Notes under the pieces: model-generated | Told to the model about the DNA's origin: nothing | The model's input: only the letters and a program-made list of their open reading frames with translations | Database searches by the model: none | Translations under genes and position numbers: made by a program | In this document: positions 23,891 to 36,213 of the stretch, one piece after another | Layout of the letters: each line of letters starts with the position of its first letter | Numbering within the stretch: the first letter of the stretch is position 1 | Source: Dillenia suffruticosa | Lineage: Eukaryota; Streptophyta; Magnoliopsida; Dilleniales; Dilleniaceae | Assembly: GCA_033439265.1 (NCBI GenBank) | Contig: JAVTVX010000026.1 | Location: 8,991,001 to 9,055,000, forward strand | Direction of reading: 5' to 3' | DNA: 64,000 nucleotides

Positions 23891-25045
23891 TATTATTCAA
23901 ATGTCCAATTTTTTGAAATATTATATATAATTTGTTTTGATATTATTTATATAAAATATGAAATTGTAACATAAAATGCGAAAATATTAAATGATGAATC
24001 AAGACAACATTATGCCAACAAGTGTTTTCCAGTGATTTCTGTATCTTCTCCTGTGAAATACTTCTTTATGCGCACAGAGTGTCATGCCCCTTGTCAAGAG
24101 AGAGAACCATATATTTTATCCGATGAATCAGTTTCTTTGGCAAGATGCATTTTATGCATGGTCATACAGTCTCCAGTGTGGAAAAATACATGGCCAGGTC
24201 AGTATTGATTGCTTTTATGTTTCAAAGACACGTAAATATTTTACTTTCCTGGTAAAACCTGGCAAATTTTCTAAAAATTCAGGTTCTCTCTCATTCTATA
24301 AAAAACTATCACGCTTGAGGTTGATTTTGACGCTGTAAATATTGAAACAATTACTGATCAATCTTCCATGGTTGGTTCTCTAATGGATATAAATATGTCC
24401 ACCACTTATTTTTTTATTTCCTTTGTCAATTTAAGAACTTACCTGCAAATGGCATTGGATTTATATCAAACAACTTGGATTTATAATTTAAAATTAATAT
24501 TTATTTATTTTCAATTTTATAGAAATATTAATATTATGCAGATATTGTTTTATTTTGATTCAGGATGTTTAATGTTAAATAATCATTTAAATATTTAAAT
24601 ATTATGTACCCTAGAAACACAATTTATAAAAATTATAATTTTAGATATCTTTGATGCGATCGTAAAATTTTTTTATCAAATTATTACAAGAATGCCGTCA
24701 TATTACAAAAATACCATTATATTATATTATGATAACTAATAACAATAAAATAAAAGATAAAAAAAGAATTGTTCTACAGCTGCAGAGCAACGAAAAGAAG
24801 AAAGAGATTATATCTTATATCTTATCTTCATCATTGTCATTGTTGTCATCATCATTGCGATGTGCGGAGGCCATGCTTGTACTATATGTTCCGTGTAGCA
24901 TTTGTTTTTTATTTCTTTTCTTTTTTCCTCTTTTCTTCTATCTTTTTATATATTTTTATAAATTTTTATATATTTTTATTATTATTATTATTATATATTT
25001 CATTCCCGACATAGGCATGTGGTGTGTTAATTAAATCCCAAACTA
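23891..25045. other. AT-rich stretch between left array and Helitron A leader
   Basis: Includes a segment (about 23890-24010) that matches 61010-61150 in the same orientation, ending in AAATATTAAATGATGAATC. A short frame at 24084-24338 has no recognisable motif. T-rich low-complexity sequence covers 24890-25000. I find no gene. Confidence 0.55.
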
Positions 25046-25219
25046 TGTTTTTATTATTAGGATACTTGCGGTCCGAAAGCGAATGGTCATTGTGTTGTGC
25101 AGATGGGTTGAGGAGGGTGGTTGGGCAGTATGGTCTCTCATGATGTCAGTCATGATTGCTAGCGTTTCCTCTTGGTCTCGTTTAGCGTCTTGTTCAGTGT
25201 CTTGTTCTTTCACAGGAGT

Positions 25220-25920
25220 AATGTGGATGTTACTGACAATGATATGGTGTCTGTGTTGTAGCCTCTTGTCTTGAACACGAAAGTGTTGCAACCTCTCGTA
25301 TTCTGAACATGCAATGGAGACCATGTATTCGAGACACGGATTCCCTCTTCTCTATTAAATAAATAAAAAATAAATAAATTATGTTCAAGGTGTATGGTGT
25401 CTGTGTTGTTACCTCTTGTCCTGAACATGCATGTGTTGTAACATTTTATCCTGAACACGTAATCCAACGTTGGAGACATGGATCACCGTTCTCTATTAAA
25501 TAAATAATCAGAAAATGAAATAAGCATTTATTTTTATATTTCTTTTTCTGAGAATTTAGTTTTATACGCAAATTGAGGTAATAAGAGTTGTTTGGTTGTT
25601 ATGATTGCGATACATGAAGTACACGCTTTCACTTTCCTGAGAGCTTGATATGGTTAGTATATGTTTATGTAGATCGGATTGTTGTTTTGAGGGTTTGCAG
25701 ACTTCTTCTTCTGTTTTGTCCAGGTTCTCTTTTTTTCTTCTTGCTCATCTCTAGCACAACATTTTTTTATTACGTTTATAATGATTTGGTTAATTAATTT
25801 GCTTTGCCCAATTTTTTCCCCTTTAATCCTTTCTTTTCTTGATCTATTTGTAGTCTTTGTGCTTTTTACTAGCCGTTCTCTTTTCTGTTGTGTGGTTGTG
25901 TCTCTACAATCCAAATTCTT
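25220..25920 (+). other. Helitron A 5' leader block
   Basis: Non-coding, homologous to 43800-44430 of copy B. It contains two imperfect copies of a phrase built around GGTGTCTGTGTTGT, CTTGTCYTGAACA and GAGACATGGAT (about 25240-25340 and 25390-25475), followed by a T/C-rich tract. By analogy it is the 5' untranslated or promoter region before the Rep gene, which is missing here. Confidence 0.55.
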
Positions 25921-26554
25921 GTATGGTTGTATGCTTGGAACTTACAGTAACTAGTCTTCCTGTAACCATCTAACGTTTGCTTTCTGACTATGCTATTATT
26001 ACAGGACTCCAAACAAAATATTTAATAGAATTCTTTATACAGGCATCTCAACTATTGTGCCATTTCGTTATTAAACTTATTCATTTTGAAAAACTCAGTC
26101 GACGTGGTTGTGAAGAAGTCAACATTTTTTAGTAAATAGGCTAAATCAAATTCATTGTTAAACAAAAGAAGATCTCTTTGGAGATGTGCATGCTTACATG
26201 GCATTAGATAGGACCGTTAATGAACGCCATCAAGGAGATTACAAGGATTTTTTAAACAACCAAAATCCAAGAGGTCTATCACTTTATAGATTGTCACTTA
26301 ATAAATAGAATTGTCCTATTATGTTGCTTAGGAATATAAACCCAACAGAGGTTTTGTGTAATGGGACAAGGCTGATATGCAAGCAATTAGGAAAGTATTT
26401 TATTTGTGCAGGGATAGTTTTTGAACACTACATGGGAAAAAAGGTATTGATTCCTTGAATTCCTTTACAGACTTCTAATAATGAAAAAAACGGGATTCCC
26501 TTCATAAGGACACAATTCCCTGTTCGGTTATGCTTTGCTATGACATACAACAAA

Positions 26555-26566
26555 CACTATAAAAAA
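26555..26566 (+). repeat. CACTA-2 left terminal inverted repeat
   Basis: CACTATAAAAAA, preceded by AAA. It matches the right end at 11 of 12 positions. Confidence 0.9.
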
Positions 26567-27604
26567 ACACAGTTTTAGTCACGGATTTTTGCGACGAAAA
26601 AAATTCGTTACTATTTTGCGATGAATTTAGCAACAAAAACTTTTTCGTCACTAATTTACCACAAAATTTGCAACGAAAAAGAAGTCGTGGCTAAATTAGC
26701 AACGGACACATCATTCGTGACTAAATTCGTCGCTAATTAGTGATGAAAAAGTTTTCGTGACTAAATTCATCGCTATTTGGTGACAAAAGTTTTTTCGTTG
26801 CAAATTTCGTCGCTAATTAGCAGCGGATAATATTTTGTGGCTAAATTTTGCCACGAATACAGTTATCCGTAGCTAAATTTAGCGACAAAAAAAATTCGTG
26901 ACAACTTTTGTTGCTAAATTTAGCAACGAAAAATTTCGTGGGAAATTCTATTGCTAATTAGTTACAAAAATTTTTCGTCATTAAATTCACCATTAATTAG
27001 TCACGAAAAAATATTTGTCTCTAAATTTAGCAACGAACTTTAAAAATCGTGGCTAAATTCATCACTAATTAGCCACAAAAAAAAATATTTATAGCTAAAT
27101 TCGTCACTAATTAGCCACAAAAAGTATTCGTGACTAAATTCGTTGCTAAATTATTATCTATATTTCAAAATTTAAGTCTAATTTTGTAACTAAATGTTTT
27201 TTTATACTCTGTTAGAAAATATTTTTAACTGTGTCCCCGTTTTAATCAATTCTGAATAACGAAATTGAATTAAATATATAATAAATATTATAATTTTCAA
27301 CAAACTGAGAATTTATATCAATAAATAATTCAATAAATCTGTAACAGACAATTTTAAATAAGTCGCAGTTGTGGAGTTCACCATTTATGTTTTTCATTTT
27401 CTATATCCGTTCGTTCTCTTATATAATTTAATCGCATTTAAAAATTCAGTTGTTAATCTTCATTTGTCATTGTTATCAACAAGGAAGATAATAGATGATA
27501 TATCCATATTCGACGATCCATCTCATTTGCCAAGTAGATCAAACATTAGTTTTTGGAGAATGGAGATAATGATACGGATGGTTAGGTTAGGCGGCTATCA
27601 ATTT

Positions 27605-29110
27605 TTAAACTATGTTATGGATTCAAAAAAAAATAAAAATGAAAAAGAATAATAAAATAATAAAATAAAGAAAAAAGAAGAAAACAAAATATAAAATACA
27701 AATTTATATATAAAAAAGATTAAATTAGCAACGGATCAAGAAATCCGTCGCGAATTTAGCGACCGATTTCGCGATAAATTTATATCCGTCGCTAATTTAG
27801 CGACAAATTTTCATATCCATCGCTAACTTAGCGACGAATAATGAATTTATTTTTTTATTTTTCTTTTTATTTTATTAATATGTTATATTTAAATTAAAAA
27901 TTAATTTAGCGACGGATTTGTTTTCCGTCACTAAATTTAGCGAAGAAAAGCTCAATCCGTCGCTAAATTTTTTATATATAATTAAATAAAATATAATATT
28001 AATATAATATTTAAATTAAAAAATTAATTTAGCAATGACGAATTTTATCCGTCAGTAATTTAGAAACGGATTTTCAAGTCCGTCGCTGAATCAGCGAGGG
28101 ATTCCAAGTCCGTTGCTGCATCAGCGACGGATTCCAACTCTGTCGTTGAATCACCAAATCTTTTTTAATTAGAATTTTATTTTATTTTATTTTATTAATT
28201 TATATTAACAAATCATATTATTATTTTATAATATTTTAATTTAACATTTTATTTTATTATATTATTTTTCATTTTTTAAAAGAATAATATTATTTAAATC
28301 TTAAAAAAACTGTATATTTTATTTTATTTAAATTATATTATTTAAAACCATATGAACAAATCAATTTATTATGTTATAATAATTTAAAATAGCAATTTAT
28401 TTTATTTTTTTATATTTTATTTTTCTAAGAATAATATTAATATATTTTTTAATTAATTTATTTTTTTATTTTTTTGTTTTATTTAAAATTTTTTATTATT
28501 GTATAGGTACCTTTTATTTTATTTGTATTATTTTATTCAATAATACAAATCAAATTATTATTGTTTTATAATATTTTTTAATTAATATTAATCCGGTGGG
28601 CATGCCTGGGAGCGAGCCTGTGCAGGCGCCCGCTTTTCATTGTTTTAAAGCTAAAAGAATGCTATCGAAGGGATTAGAACTTTGGACCTCAGATTTGAAC
28701 AAAAGACATGTCAACCATTACAGCACTACTAAGCCTTGTGTGATAATATTTTTTTTTTATTTCTTTCCTCCTGCTCATTTTTTTTTATTCTCACTTTTTT
28801 TTTCCTTCCTCTTACTCTCATCTCTATTTTTGGATTTTTTTTTTCCTTTCTATTCTCATTATTGAAATTTATTATATATAATAATTATATTGAAATTTCT
28901 TATATATTCAAACGAATAAAAATATTTTGTAATTAAATATATAGATTTTTTAAATTATTAATATATTATAATTTATTGATAATTATAATTTTATATTATT
29001 AAGATACCGTAATCCATTTTTAAACTATGGATTAAAATAATAAAATAAAAATGAAAAAGAATAATAAAATAATAAAATAAAGGAAAAAAGAAGAAAACAA
29101 AATATAATAT
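27605..29110. repeat. Internal duplication in CACTA-2
   Basis: A low-complexity block starting TTTTTAAACTATG and running through GAAAAAGAATAATAAAATAA and GAAAAAAGAAGAAAACAAAA occurs at about 27605-27695 and again at about 29010-29110, pointing to internal duplication in the element's AT-rich core. Confidence 0.65.
28625..28745 (-). repeat. tRNA-like (SINE-type) relic inside CACTA-2
   Basis: On the minus strand a TAGTAGTGCTGTAATGGTTG segment resembles a pol III A box. About 45 bases on, AGTTCTAATCCC resembles a B box. The spacing and surrounding phrases (GGCTTAGTAG, TTGACATGTCTTTTGTTCAA) look like a decayed tRNA gene or the head of a plant SINE. It is not a working tRNA: I cannot fold a full cloverleaf with a clean anticodon arm. 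No flanking duplication identified. Confidence 0.4.
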
Positions 29111-29304
29111 TAATATATTTTTTAATTAATTTATTATTTTATTTTAAATTAGTATTTTATTACTTTTTAGTTTATTAAAAATTATCATATTTATTATTTT
29201 TAATTAATATTATTTTAGGTTGGTCGTTCAAGTAAAAAAAGTTATTATATTTATTATTTTAAATTGTTATTATATATTATTTTATTATTATTTTATAAAT
29301 CCTC

Positions 29305-29405
29305 TTGCAAGGTAGTACTGGCTCGGGTGGGTGGGGCCCGTCCAGGCACTGGCTTGCAGGCTAGTACTGGCTCGAGTGGGCAGGGGCCCATCCAGGCATG
29401 GCATT
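29305..29405. repeat. Short GC-rich tandem duplication in CACTA-2
   Basis: Two copies of a unit of about 50 bp containing TAGTACTGGCTCG(G/A)GTGGG and CCCRTCCAGGCA. A related phrase occurs at about 28595-28640. Confidence 0.7.
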
Positions 29406-29944
29406 TTGGATTTCAACCAATTTTGAATCAGCGATGGATTCCAAATCCGTCGCTAATTCAGCGATGGATTCAAATCCGTCGCTCATTCAGCGACGGATTT
29501 TTTTATTCGTCGTTAAATTAGGGAAGGATAATTTTTCGTCTTAATTTAGTGACAGAATTTTTTTTTGTTGCTAAATTAGCAACGGATAATTTTTCCGTCG
29601 CTAAATTAGCAATGGATAATTTTTTCGTCGTTAAATTAGTTACGAATAATTTTTGTCACTAATTTAGCGATGGATAATTTTTTGTTCCTAAATTAGCGAC
29701 GGATTTTAGCGATGAAAATTATCTGTCGCTAAATTTATCAACGAATTTTAGATTTCGTCGCTAAATTTTCTGACAAATTTTAGCGACGAAAAATTATTTG
29801 TCGTTAAATTTAGCAATGAATTTCAAATTTTCGTCGCTAAATTTTTGCGACGCATTATTAGTGACGAAAAATTTTTCGTCGCTAATGTTTTTAGTGACGA
29901 ATTTTTTTTAAATTTTCGTCACTAAATTTGTAGCTAAAAGCCTA

Positions 29945-29956
29945 TTTTTTGTAGTG
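29945..29956 (-). repeat. CACTA-2 right terminal inverted repeat
   Basis: Reads CACTACAAAAAA on the minus strand; followed by AAA. Confidence 0.9.
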
Positions 29957-30274
29957 AAATCTCAAGGACAAACATTGAAATACATTGGAATTTATATACG
30001 TGAACCTGTTTTCTGTCATGGCTGACTCTATGTTGCATTGTCTAGAGCTAGATCCACCCATTCAATTAAGGTGTTAATGGTTCCTGCAACATTTGATGAT
30101 GTAAGATTGAACAGTAAAACAAGAAATGTTGTTTTTATTGAAATATTTAGTCTTCCTAAATTGTAGTGTTTTCTTCATCAGGTATATATATTCATGATTT
30201 CCATCTTATTTCACACTTTTTCCAGGATCTTTTATTCTGACTTTTTTTATTGCCATTCCTTTATTTTTTTTAGG

Positions 30275-32872
30275 ATGGAAAATTATTCTCTTATAAAAGA
30301 TATCACTTCTGATACACAAAACTGGACCTGTAAAATCACGGTCCAAGAAAAGCAACATGTTACAACATCAATTAATACCCCAACGAAGAAGCAGAAATAC
30401 ATCTTCACGGATTCAGAAGTATGGATTTTTTTTCTTGGACTCAATTTGAAATCAAAAGCTTATCATATATGTTTCTAACTTTTTATTTTCATAACTATAG
30501 ACCTCCATCGTATTATATTTTTCCAACCGAGAGCTTATTACGTATTTTTACAGCTTTTAATTTTTTCCATGCAACGTTTAGAATATTATTATTATTATAA
30601 CATAATATTTCCTCGAAAAAAATATCAAGATGTATAACCTCATGGTTATCTCTCTTTTTACATAGGGAACTCAAGTAGAAGGGATAATGTTTAACGCAAA
30701 CATCCCTAGAATGTGCCCCATGTTGCAGATCTACAGAACTTATCTGATATCAAATACTGCCGTGAGACCAATTCCTCCAAAGTTTCAGAACACAGACATC
30801 AAGACTCAATGGGTAATATCCACAAGAACACTTGTAGAAGAATTAGAGAACGAAGATGATGCGATAGCTGTAAGGTTTAATTATGCAAAATTTACAGATT
30901 TGGTGTAGTATATGGATCACAAGGACAAATCTGTAGGTATGCTTCCTTTTGGATCGACTTTCGTTTTTCCTATGCATTTTTTTTGCGATTATATATATTT
31001 TGTTTTTTACTTGGATGTTTATTTTTGGATTCTTTTCTGGGGTTATTTTTAATCCAGATATTTTGGGCATTGTCATTTCTGGATTGGAACCAACAAACAT
31101 CGCTAGGCAAGAACAATTCTATCATTCAAAAATTTATGATTGTGAATGAAAAGTAAGTGCCCTTAGGCTTTCCCATCTCTAACAAAATAATAATGCATTC
31201 CTAACTAATACCTCTTTTCGAAAAAACAGTTTTCAGAGCCTTTAGTTATCTCTTTGGGATGACTTCGTCCACAATGAAGGACAATAAATGTTGGCAAACC
31301 TCCGTGCGTATCCTGTTATTGTTGGGAGAAGAATCAAAGTAAATCCTTACAATAGTATTAACAAGAATCCATCATTCCTTTACTTTTTCATTTATTTTTT
31401 TCTATGCGCATGGATTTTATCTATTTGATTTCTTTGTACAAGGTGTCGCACTATCTACTTGGTTTGACTCAGTTATCCTTGTTGATTCGCCAATCCAAGA
31501 AGCATGACAACTGAAGAACTAGTAATTGTAAATATAAAGTATATAATGATTGTGAATTTTTAAAAAACTATTTTGGGTTTTAACATATATAGCTATTATA
31601 TATTATATATTGTTCAATTATTTCTTTCATAGGGCTCTGAGAAACGATAAATTGCTTCAAGATATAATTCACCATAAAAAGTACGATTACTACAATCCTG
31701 ATATCTCTTTCACAGCAACTGGGAAAAATAACTAGGATATGTAATTTTACAGCAGCACAAAAGGTAAGCCATTTGCTCCAAAAAAAAAAAAAGATTTTCA
31801 ATATAATACTTCTTTGTAACCGTCATATTTTACTTACGTCTTATATGAAGCAATTTCAGACAGCATGGGTAAAGGTGCAGCTCTCGTTTGAACATATTTT
31901 TCAAAAATATTGGTACATGGCATGTAGCAATTGTTTCCACTCCACCTCTGCTTCACTTGATGTTGATTTCTTGTACAAATCATGCAAGGAAAGAGGAACT
32001 GCCAAACCAAGGTAACCTTCTATAGGATTTGATCAGATTTGTGTTATGGTTTTTGTTGTCTCGAATTGTTTGTTTGGACTTTTCCAACCATTTTATGATG
32101 ATTCTGCTTCTCTGTCTAATCTTCTTCCTGTATGTTTATACTTTGTTCTTTATAGATGTCGCTTTAATTTTGATTTGCAAGATAACACTGGCAAAATAAC
32201 TGCCTCTGTATTTGGAGAGTTAGTCAAGAAATTACTGAGTTTAACAGCTGTTCAAGCAATGGAACATTTTAACCAGGTTTTATTTATGTAGTTTGCACAT
32301 GATTTGTTTAAAATATTAATGTACTTAAACTATTTCTTCCTCGTCTAAACACAAAATGTATATCATAGGAGTTCCGTTTCCAATTTACTATACTAATTTT
32401 TTTTCCATATTTTTACAAGAACATTGAACTCCCGCTCAATGATGTACACGAAGCCTTGAAAGAAAAAATGTTCGTTGCGCACATAAGACCTATTTGCTCT
32501 GAAACAATGGATGTAAAACAACGGTTCACGGTCATATATTAATGTGATGCTTCTGAATATAACACTGATGGTGCTTTCCTTTCTCAACAATCTACCATTG
32601 GCCCTTCTTCTTCATCTTCAGTTACTTTAAGTGGATGTGAACAAGGTGTGCCCTCTGTATTTTTTGCAGCATAGTGATTCTTCCTTCTTATTTTTACAAT
32701 ATAATAACTTTGCCGTTCTGCTTTGCTCATTTCAGAAATGATGGTTTCTTTATCGAGAGCCAAGGTTTCGCTGCTTCATAAGTTTGATGATGTGGAAGAG
32801 AATACCCTAGAGACTGGGGAACTTCTTGAACCCATACATGTGAATCTTCCTAAGAAAAAAAAACTAAGCTAA
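30275..32872 (+). pseudogene. Helitron A RPA1-like single-stranded DNA-binding protein gene, decayed
   Basis: About ten short exons on the plus strand separated by AT-rich introns with GT/AG borders. They start MENYSLIKDI at 30275 and end LPKKKKLS at 32872. Exon 2 (30666-30943) encodes an OB-fold segment with IYRTYLISNTAVRPIPPKF. Later exons carry ILGIVISGLEPTNI, YDYYNPDISF and the Rep_fac-A C-terminal zinc-ribbon region WYMACSNCFHS followed by CRFNFDLQDNTGKI (31860-32275). This order follows the DNA-binding domains of replication protein A large subunit. Plant Helitrons are known to carry such a gene, thought to coat single-stranded intermediates. It lies about 110 bases after the helicase stop. 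At least two in-frame stops indicate a pseudogene. Confidence 0.82.
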
Positions 32873-33239
32873 ACTACTGTCTTATTTCAAAAAAAAAAAT
32901 GGCATGATAAAATGTTTTTGTTGTTGTGGTGGCTGCAGAACCACCAAACAAACTTTGTTTTGTCTTTTTGTTTTCTCCATGGAAACATGTCGCTCGTCAT
33001 GTACTTATTAAAAGCAATCCTTTTTGACTTTCTCAAGGCTGTGTCCACAAAAGTTTTGCTTATTGGTGAATACTTATACTTGTTGTTTACATAAATATGT
33101 TTTCTCATAATTAATATTGTGACGCCACTGAATTTCATCATCCGTTTCTAAAAATAGGATACTTTTACAAGATAAATAAATAAAAGTTTTTCAACGTCAA
33201 TTAAATCGTAAAAAACTCCACTATTGCGTTGACCAGTTA

Positions 33240-34329
33240 CTACGAAACATAATATTTAGTTTTGATAACACTACAGGAATATTGATGTTAGGAGAATTGG
33301 ATATTTAATAAGCAAGAAAATTCATAAAAGAAAGAAATTAAACATATAAAAAAATATTTGGAAATTTATTAAAAAAACAACAAAAAAAATACAAGTTTGA
33401 TATTGTGTTCGGATTTCAAGAATACGATTTTAACATTATTAATATTGATTGGTTGATTGCTTATGATGCAAATTCACTGTCTTCCTAGATAATTTAGCCT
33501 CTGTCGATGAAGGCATATGACTAGCACGTGGCGGAAGTATGAGGTTCTGCTATATAACAGAACTAATGGTTCTGTCATATCACAGAACTTATCATTCTGC
33601 CACATGGCAGAACAAGACGATTCTGTTACGTAGAAGAACTTCGTGGTCCTGCTTTATAGTAGAAGTAAATCAAAAATATTTAGTGTTAAGAATGTTACAA
33701 GAATAATAATATTGTGAGAATTAGATATTTGAAAATTTTCATGAAAGAATCAAAGTAATGATATAAAAAAATTAAGTAAATCTAGAAAATTATTAAAAAG
33801 GAGGAAAAAACTTACAATTTTAATATTGTATACGACTTTAAAAAATATAGTTTTACCATAATTAGTATTGGGGAAATTGTTGTGATGAAATTTTGTGGCT
33901 AAAAAGAACAAGTTAAAAACTATGGGTTAGATTATAAAGATATTATCAATTTGAAAAATTATGAAAAGACATCGAAGAATTTTTTTTAAAAAAATTAGCA
34001 TTGTGAATATTGATTGGTTGCTTGCTTCTAATACAAGTTTACTATCACCGTTGGGTATTTGACGTTCATCTGCAAATTCGTGCAAGTGCCGCATTGCGCA
34101 AATGTGAGTTTCTGCTATCTAAGAGGACAGCATGGTTATGCTATGTAGGAAAACTGTACGGTTCTACTGGCTAGCAGAACTGTACCATTCTACTGGATAG
34201 CAAAATGAGAGAATTCTGCTATGTAGCAGAACCTTCGAAGCGGAACCACATGGTTCTACTACGTTGTAGAACCGCATGGTTCTACTATTTAGCATAATTA
34301 CGTGGCAGAACTATGAGGTTCTGCGATGT
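33240..34329. repeat. Palindromic array, middle block, first part
   Basis: Clusters at about 33520-33670 and 34105-34329, with the same 26-bp units and spacers as the left block. The TATTGATTGGTTG leader is at 33443 and 34018; spacer AATATTGATGTTAGGAGAATT follows 33275. The second cluster is cut by the outer LTR at 34330 and resumes at 40724. Confidence 0.85.
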
Positions 34330-36213
34330 TGTCACGCCCCGACCCCGTAGGTCGGGCACGCGAACAGACCGCCGTGACTCCTCGAGGCACGGGTATGCCC
34401 TACTCGCACATCGAGGTGACGCAAGACTAATATTATGACCCTACTCGATATCATTAAGTCGATATCATTAAGTCAAAATCATATAGCGGAAGAAAAAAAA
34501 TAGTTTTCAATAAAAATTTTCTTTAAAACATTTGCCTCCAATTTACATATAATATTTATATGCATGGTCCAATCGTAAACAAAAATAGATATGATCACTT
34601 ACCCGATAGCATCTCTCGGTAAAACTCGTGGGATAGTACCTCAATGTATGTCAAATGCAGTTTAAACTGAAAATATTAATATGAGGGGTGAGTATAATCC
34701 ACATACTCAGTGAGTGAGGTGCAATGATTATATAATGACAATAAATGAATTTGTGAGAGTGGCAAGTCAAAACATCATTTTCAAATTTATATTTCACTCA
34801 TTTGCAAATATATCATGTAATTCAAAATAATAAGCATCCTTATCATCAATCATGCATCAATGGGGAGTCAAAAACACATTCTACCCATAGTTTGACCTAA
34901 CTAGGGTAAAATCCACCAAGAGGCCACCAAAATGTCATAAGAATAAAACACATATATTTTCCCCCTTCCCTTAGTGTTGACACGGTCCTCAGGTGGTGCT
35001 CGTCTATTGGATCTGTTGGATAGAGACAGGGGACTCAAACCCCTGCTCCCGTGTTACCCCACCACGTCACCCCGTCGGGTAAACGTTCAATACCATGGTA
35101 GGGAGTGCACTATAACCACTATACACTATCCCATAATCATACACATATGCCACATGTCATCATTCATAAATCCTTACTCGTAAAAACAAGGCACTATCAA
35201 GTAACCATAATATTAGGATACAAATTTTTTTCGAACAATATTTCAAGACATGCCACAAACACTAAAGCATTTCTAAATCACATTTCAAATTTCATTTATA
35301 AAATCATGATCAAAACTATTTCTCATTTAAAGTCAAAAATAGTTCGTCCCACTTATCTCGGCTGGGGAGGGTACGCCACTCCCCCTGACTATCCTCGTTT
35401 CTCGAACAAGTCATCTATCGAATCCTAATCCTAAGTTAAACAATATCATTTATTAATTCAATATTATATAGTTGGATTACAACATGCATATAAAAATGGC
35501 CTCTTTCATAAGGTTAAATTTCAATTTTCATACTTAGAGGAATTTCTATAAACATATAATGCGCAGGTTTAGTAAAATCATGATATCTTCAAAAATCTTA
35601 ATCAGATTCAATTGATTTAAATTTTCTCTTAACACTAAGACATATATCTCCAACGTTTATGTTCATACCATCCTCAAATTTGGAATACACGAATTTATAA
35701 AAAAAATTATCACTTTTCGTGCTAAGTTCCTAAAACCAATTCCGCACAGTTTTGGGAGAAATTCCATATCTCCCAGTATACATCTCCAATTTAAGTGCTT
35801 CTTGTCTCAAATTGAAGGTAAGACGTAGATCTAAAACTTTCTAGTTTTGACCATCCTCGGATTCTAAATGTATAATTTTATAAAATTCGGTTTTCTTCTC
35901 GGTTTCTGTTTTAGAACTACTTCTGCACAGTTTTAGTAATAGTATCATAACTTTCTGTATACAACTCTGATTGAAGTAATCTTTATCTCAAATTAACGAT
36001 ACGTCAGAGACCTAAAACTTTCATGTTTAACATTTCTCCAAATTCGGAACAGAAGATACCTCACAAATTCATAAACGTTACTGGTCGTACACAGGACATG
36101 AAACAGAATTTGTGAAACACGCTAGACTTCCAAAAATCACCAAAAATTGATTTCTTCATGAAATGTCTTACATGATATACCATTTTTAAAACTTAGGAAG
36201 TCTAGTTTATAGA

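Larger units (their letters stand above)
26555..29956. mobile_element. CACTA-2, 3.4-kb non-autonomous CACTA element inserted in Helitron A
   Basis: The left end is CACTATAAAAAA at 26555 and the right end, on the minus strand, is CACTACAAAAAA at 29956. Both sides carry the 3-bp duplication AAA (26552-26554, 29957-29959). Removing the element and one AAA restores AACAAATCTCAAGGACAAA, which is the uninterrupted sequence in Helitron B near 49720-49740. Inside are subterminal inverted motifs of the TTAGCGACGGA / TCCGTCGCTAA type (26575-27170, 27725-28150, 29420-29935), AT-rich filler and a tRNA-like relic, but no transposase gene. It would depend on a TNP2 from another element; its motifs resemble but are not identical to those of CACTA-1. 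Confidence 0.93.
26170..30166 (+). pseudogene. Helitron A helicase C-terminal fragment, split by CACTA-2
   Basis: Plus-strand coding similarity to the last part of a plant Helitron PIF1-like helicase. It includes MALDRTVNERHQGDYKDF and PIMLLRNINPTEVLCNGTRL before the insertion. After 29957 come the SQGQT-type motif, a FCHG.LYVALSRA-like run with frame changes, and a tail ending NVVFIEIFSLPKL at a stop (30166). The N-terminal Walker motifs and the whole Rep domain are missing, so it cannot function. The 3.4-kb CACTA at 26555-29956 sits inside the conserved INKSQGQT codons. Confidence 0.8.
25050..33070 (+). mobile_element. Helitron copy A, deleted derivative (leader, helicase end, RPA), with nested CACTA-2
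   Basis: Three blocks match copy B in order and orientation. The leader (25220-25920) matches 43800-44430. The helicase C-terminal part (about 26170-26554 plus 29957-30166) matches about 49370-49932. The RPA gene and its downstream flank (30275-33070) match 50041-52870. The 5-kb stretch of copy B that holds Rep and most of the helicase is absent between about 25990 and 26150, so A is an internal-deletion derivative. Its helicase end is interrupted by a small CACTA. Exact Helitron termini (5' TC, 3' hairpin plus CTRR) could not be fixed, so both ends are approximate. Confidence 0.75.

Noticed and set aside
24729-25034. Frame ending in a run of hydrophobic residues, like a signal or membrane segment
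   Set aside because: The run comes from a TTTTATATATTT low-complexity tract; two frames are open at once.
33070-33240. Possible 3' end of Helitron A
   Set aside because: I looked for a hairpin followed by CTRR but found no convincing pair, so no terminus is called.
35105-35428. 107-residue plus-strand frame
   Set aside because: It lies inside the outer solo LTR, matches non-coding LTR sequence at 1-1549 and has no domain.
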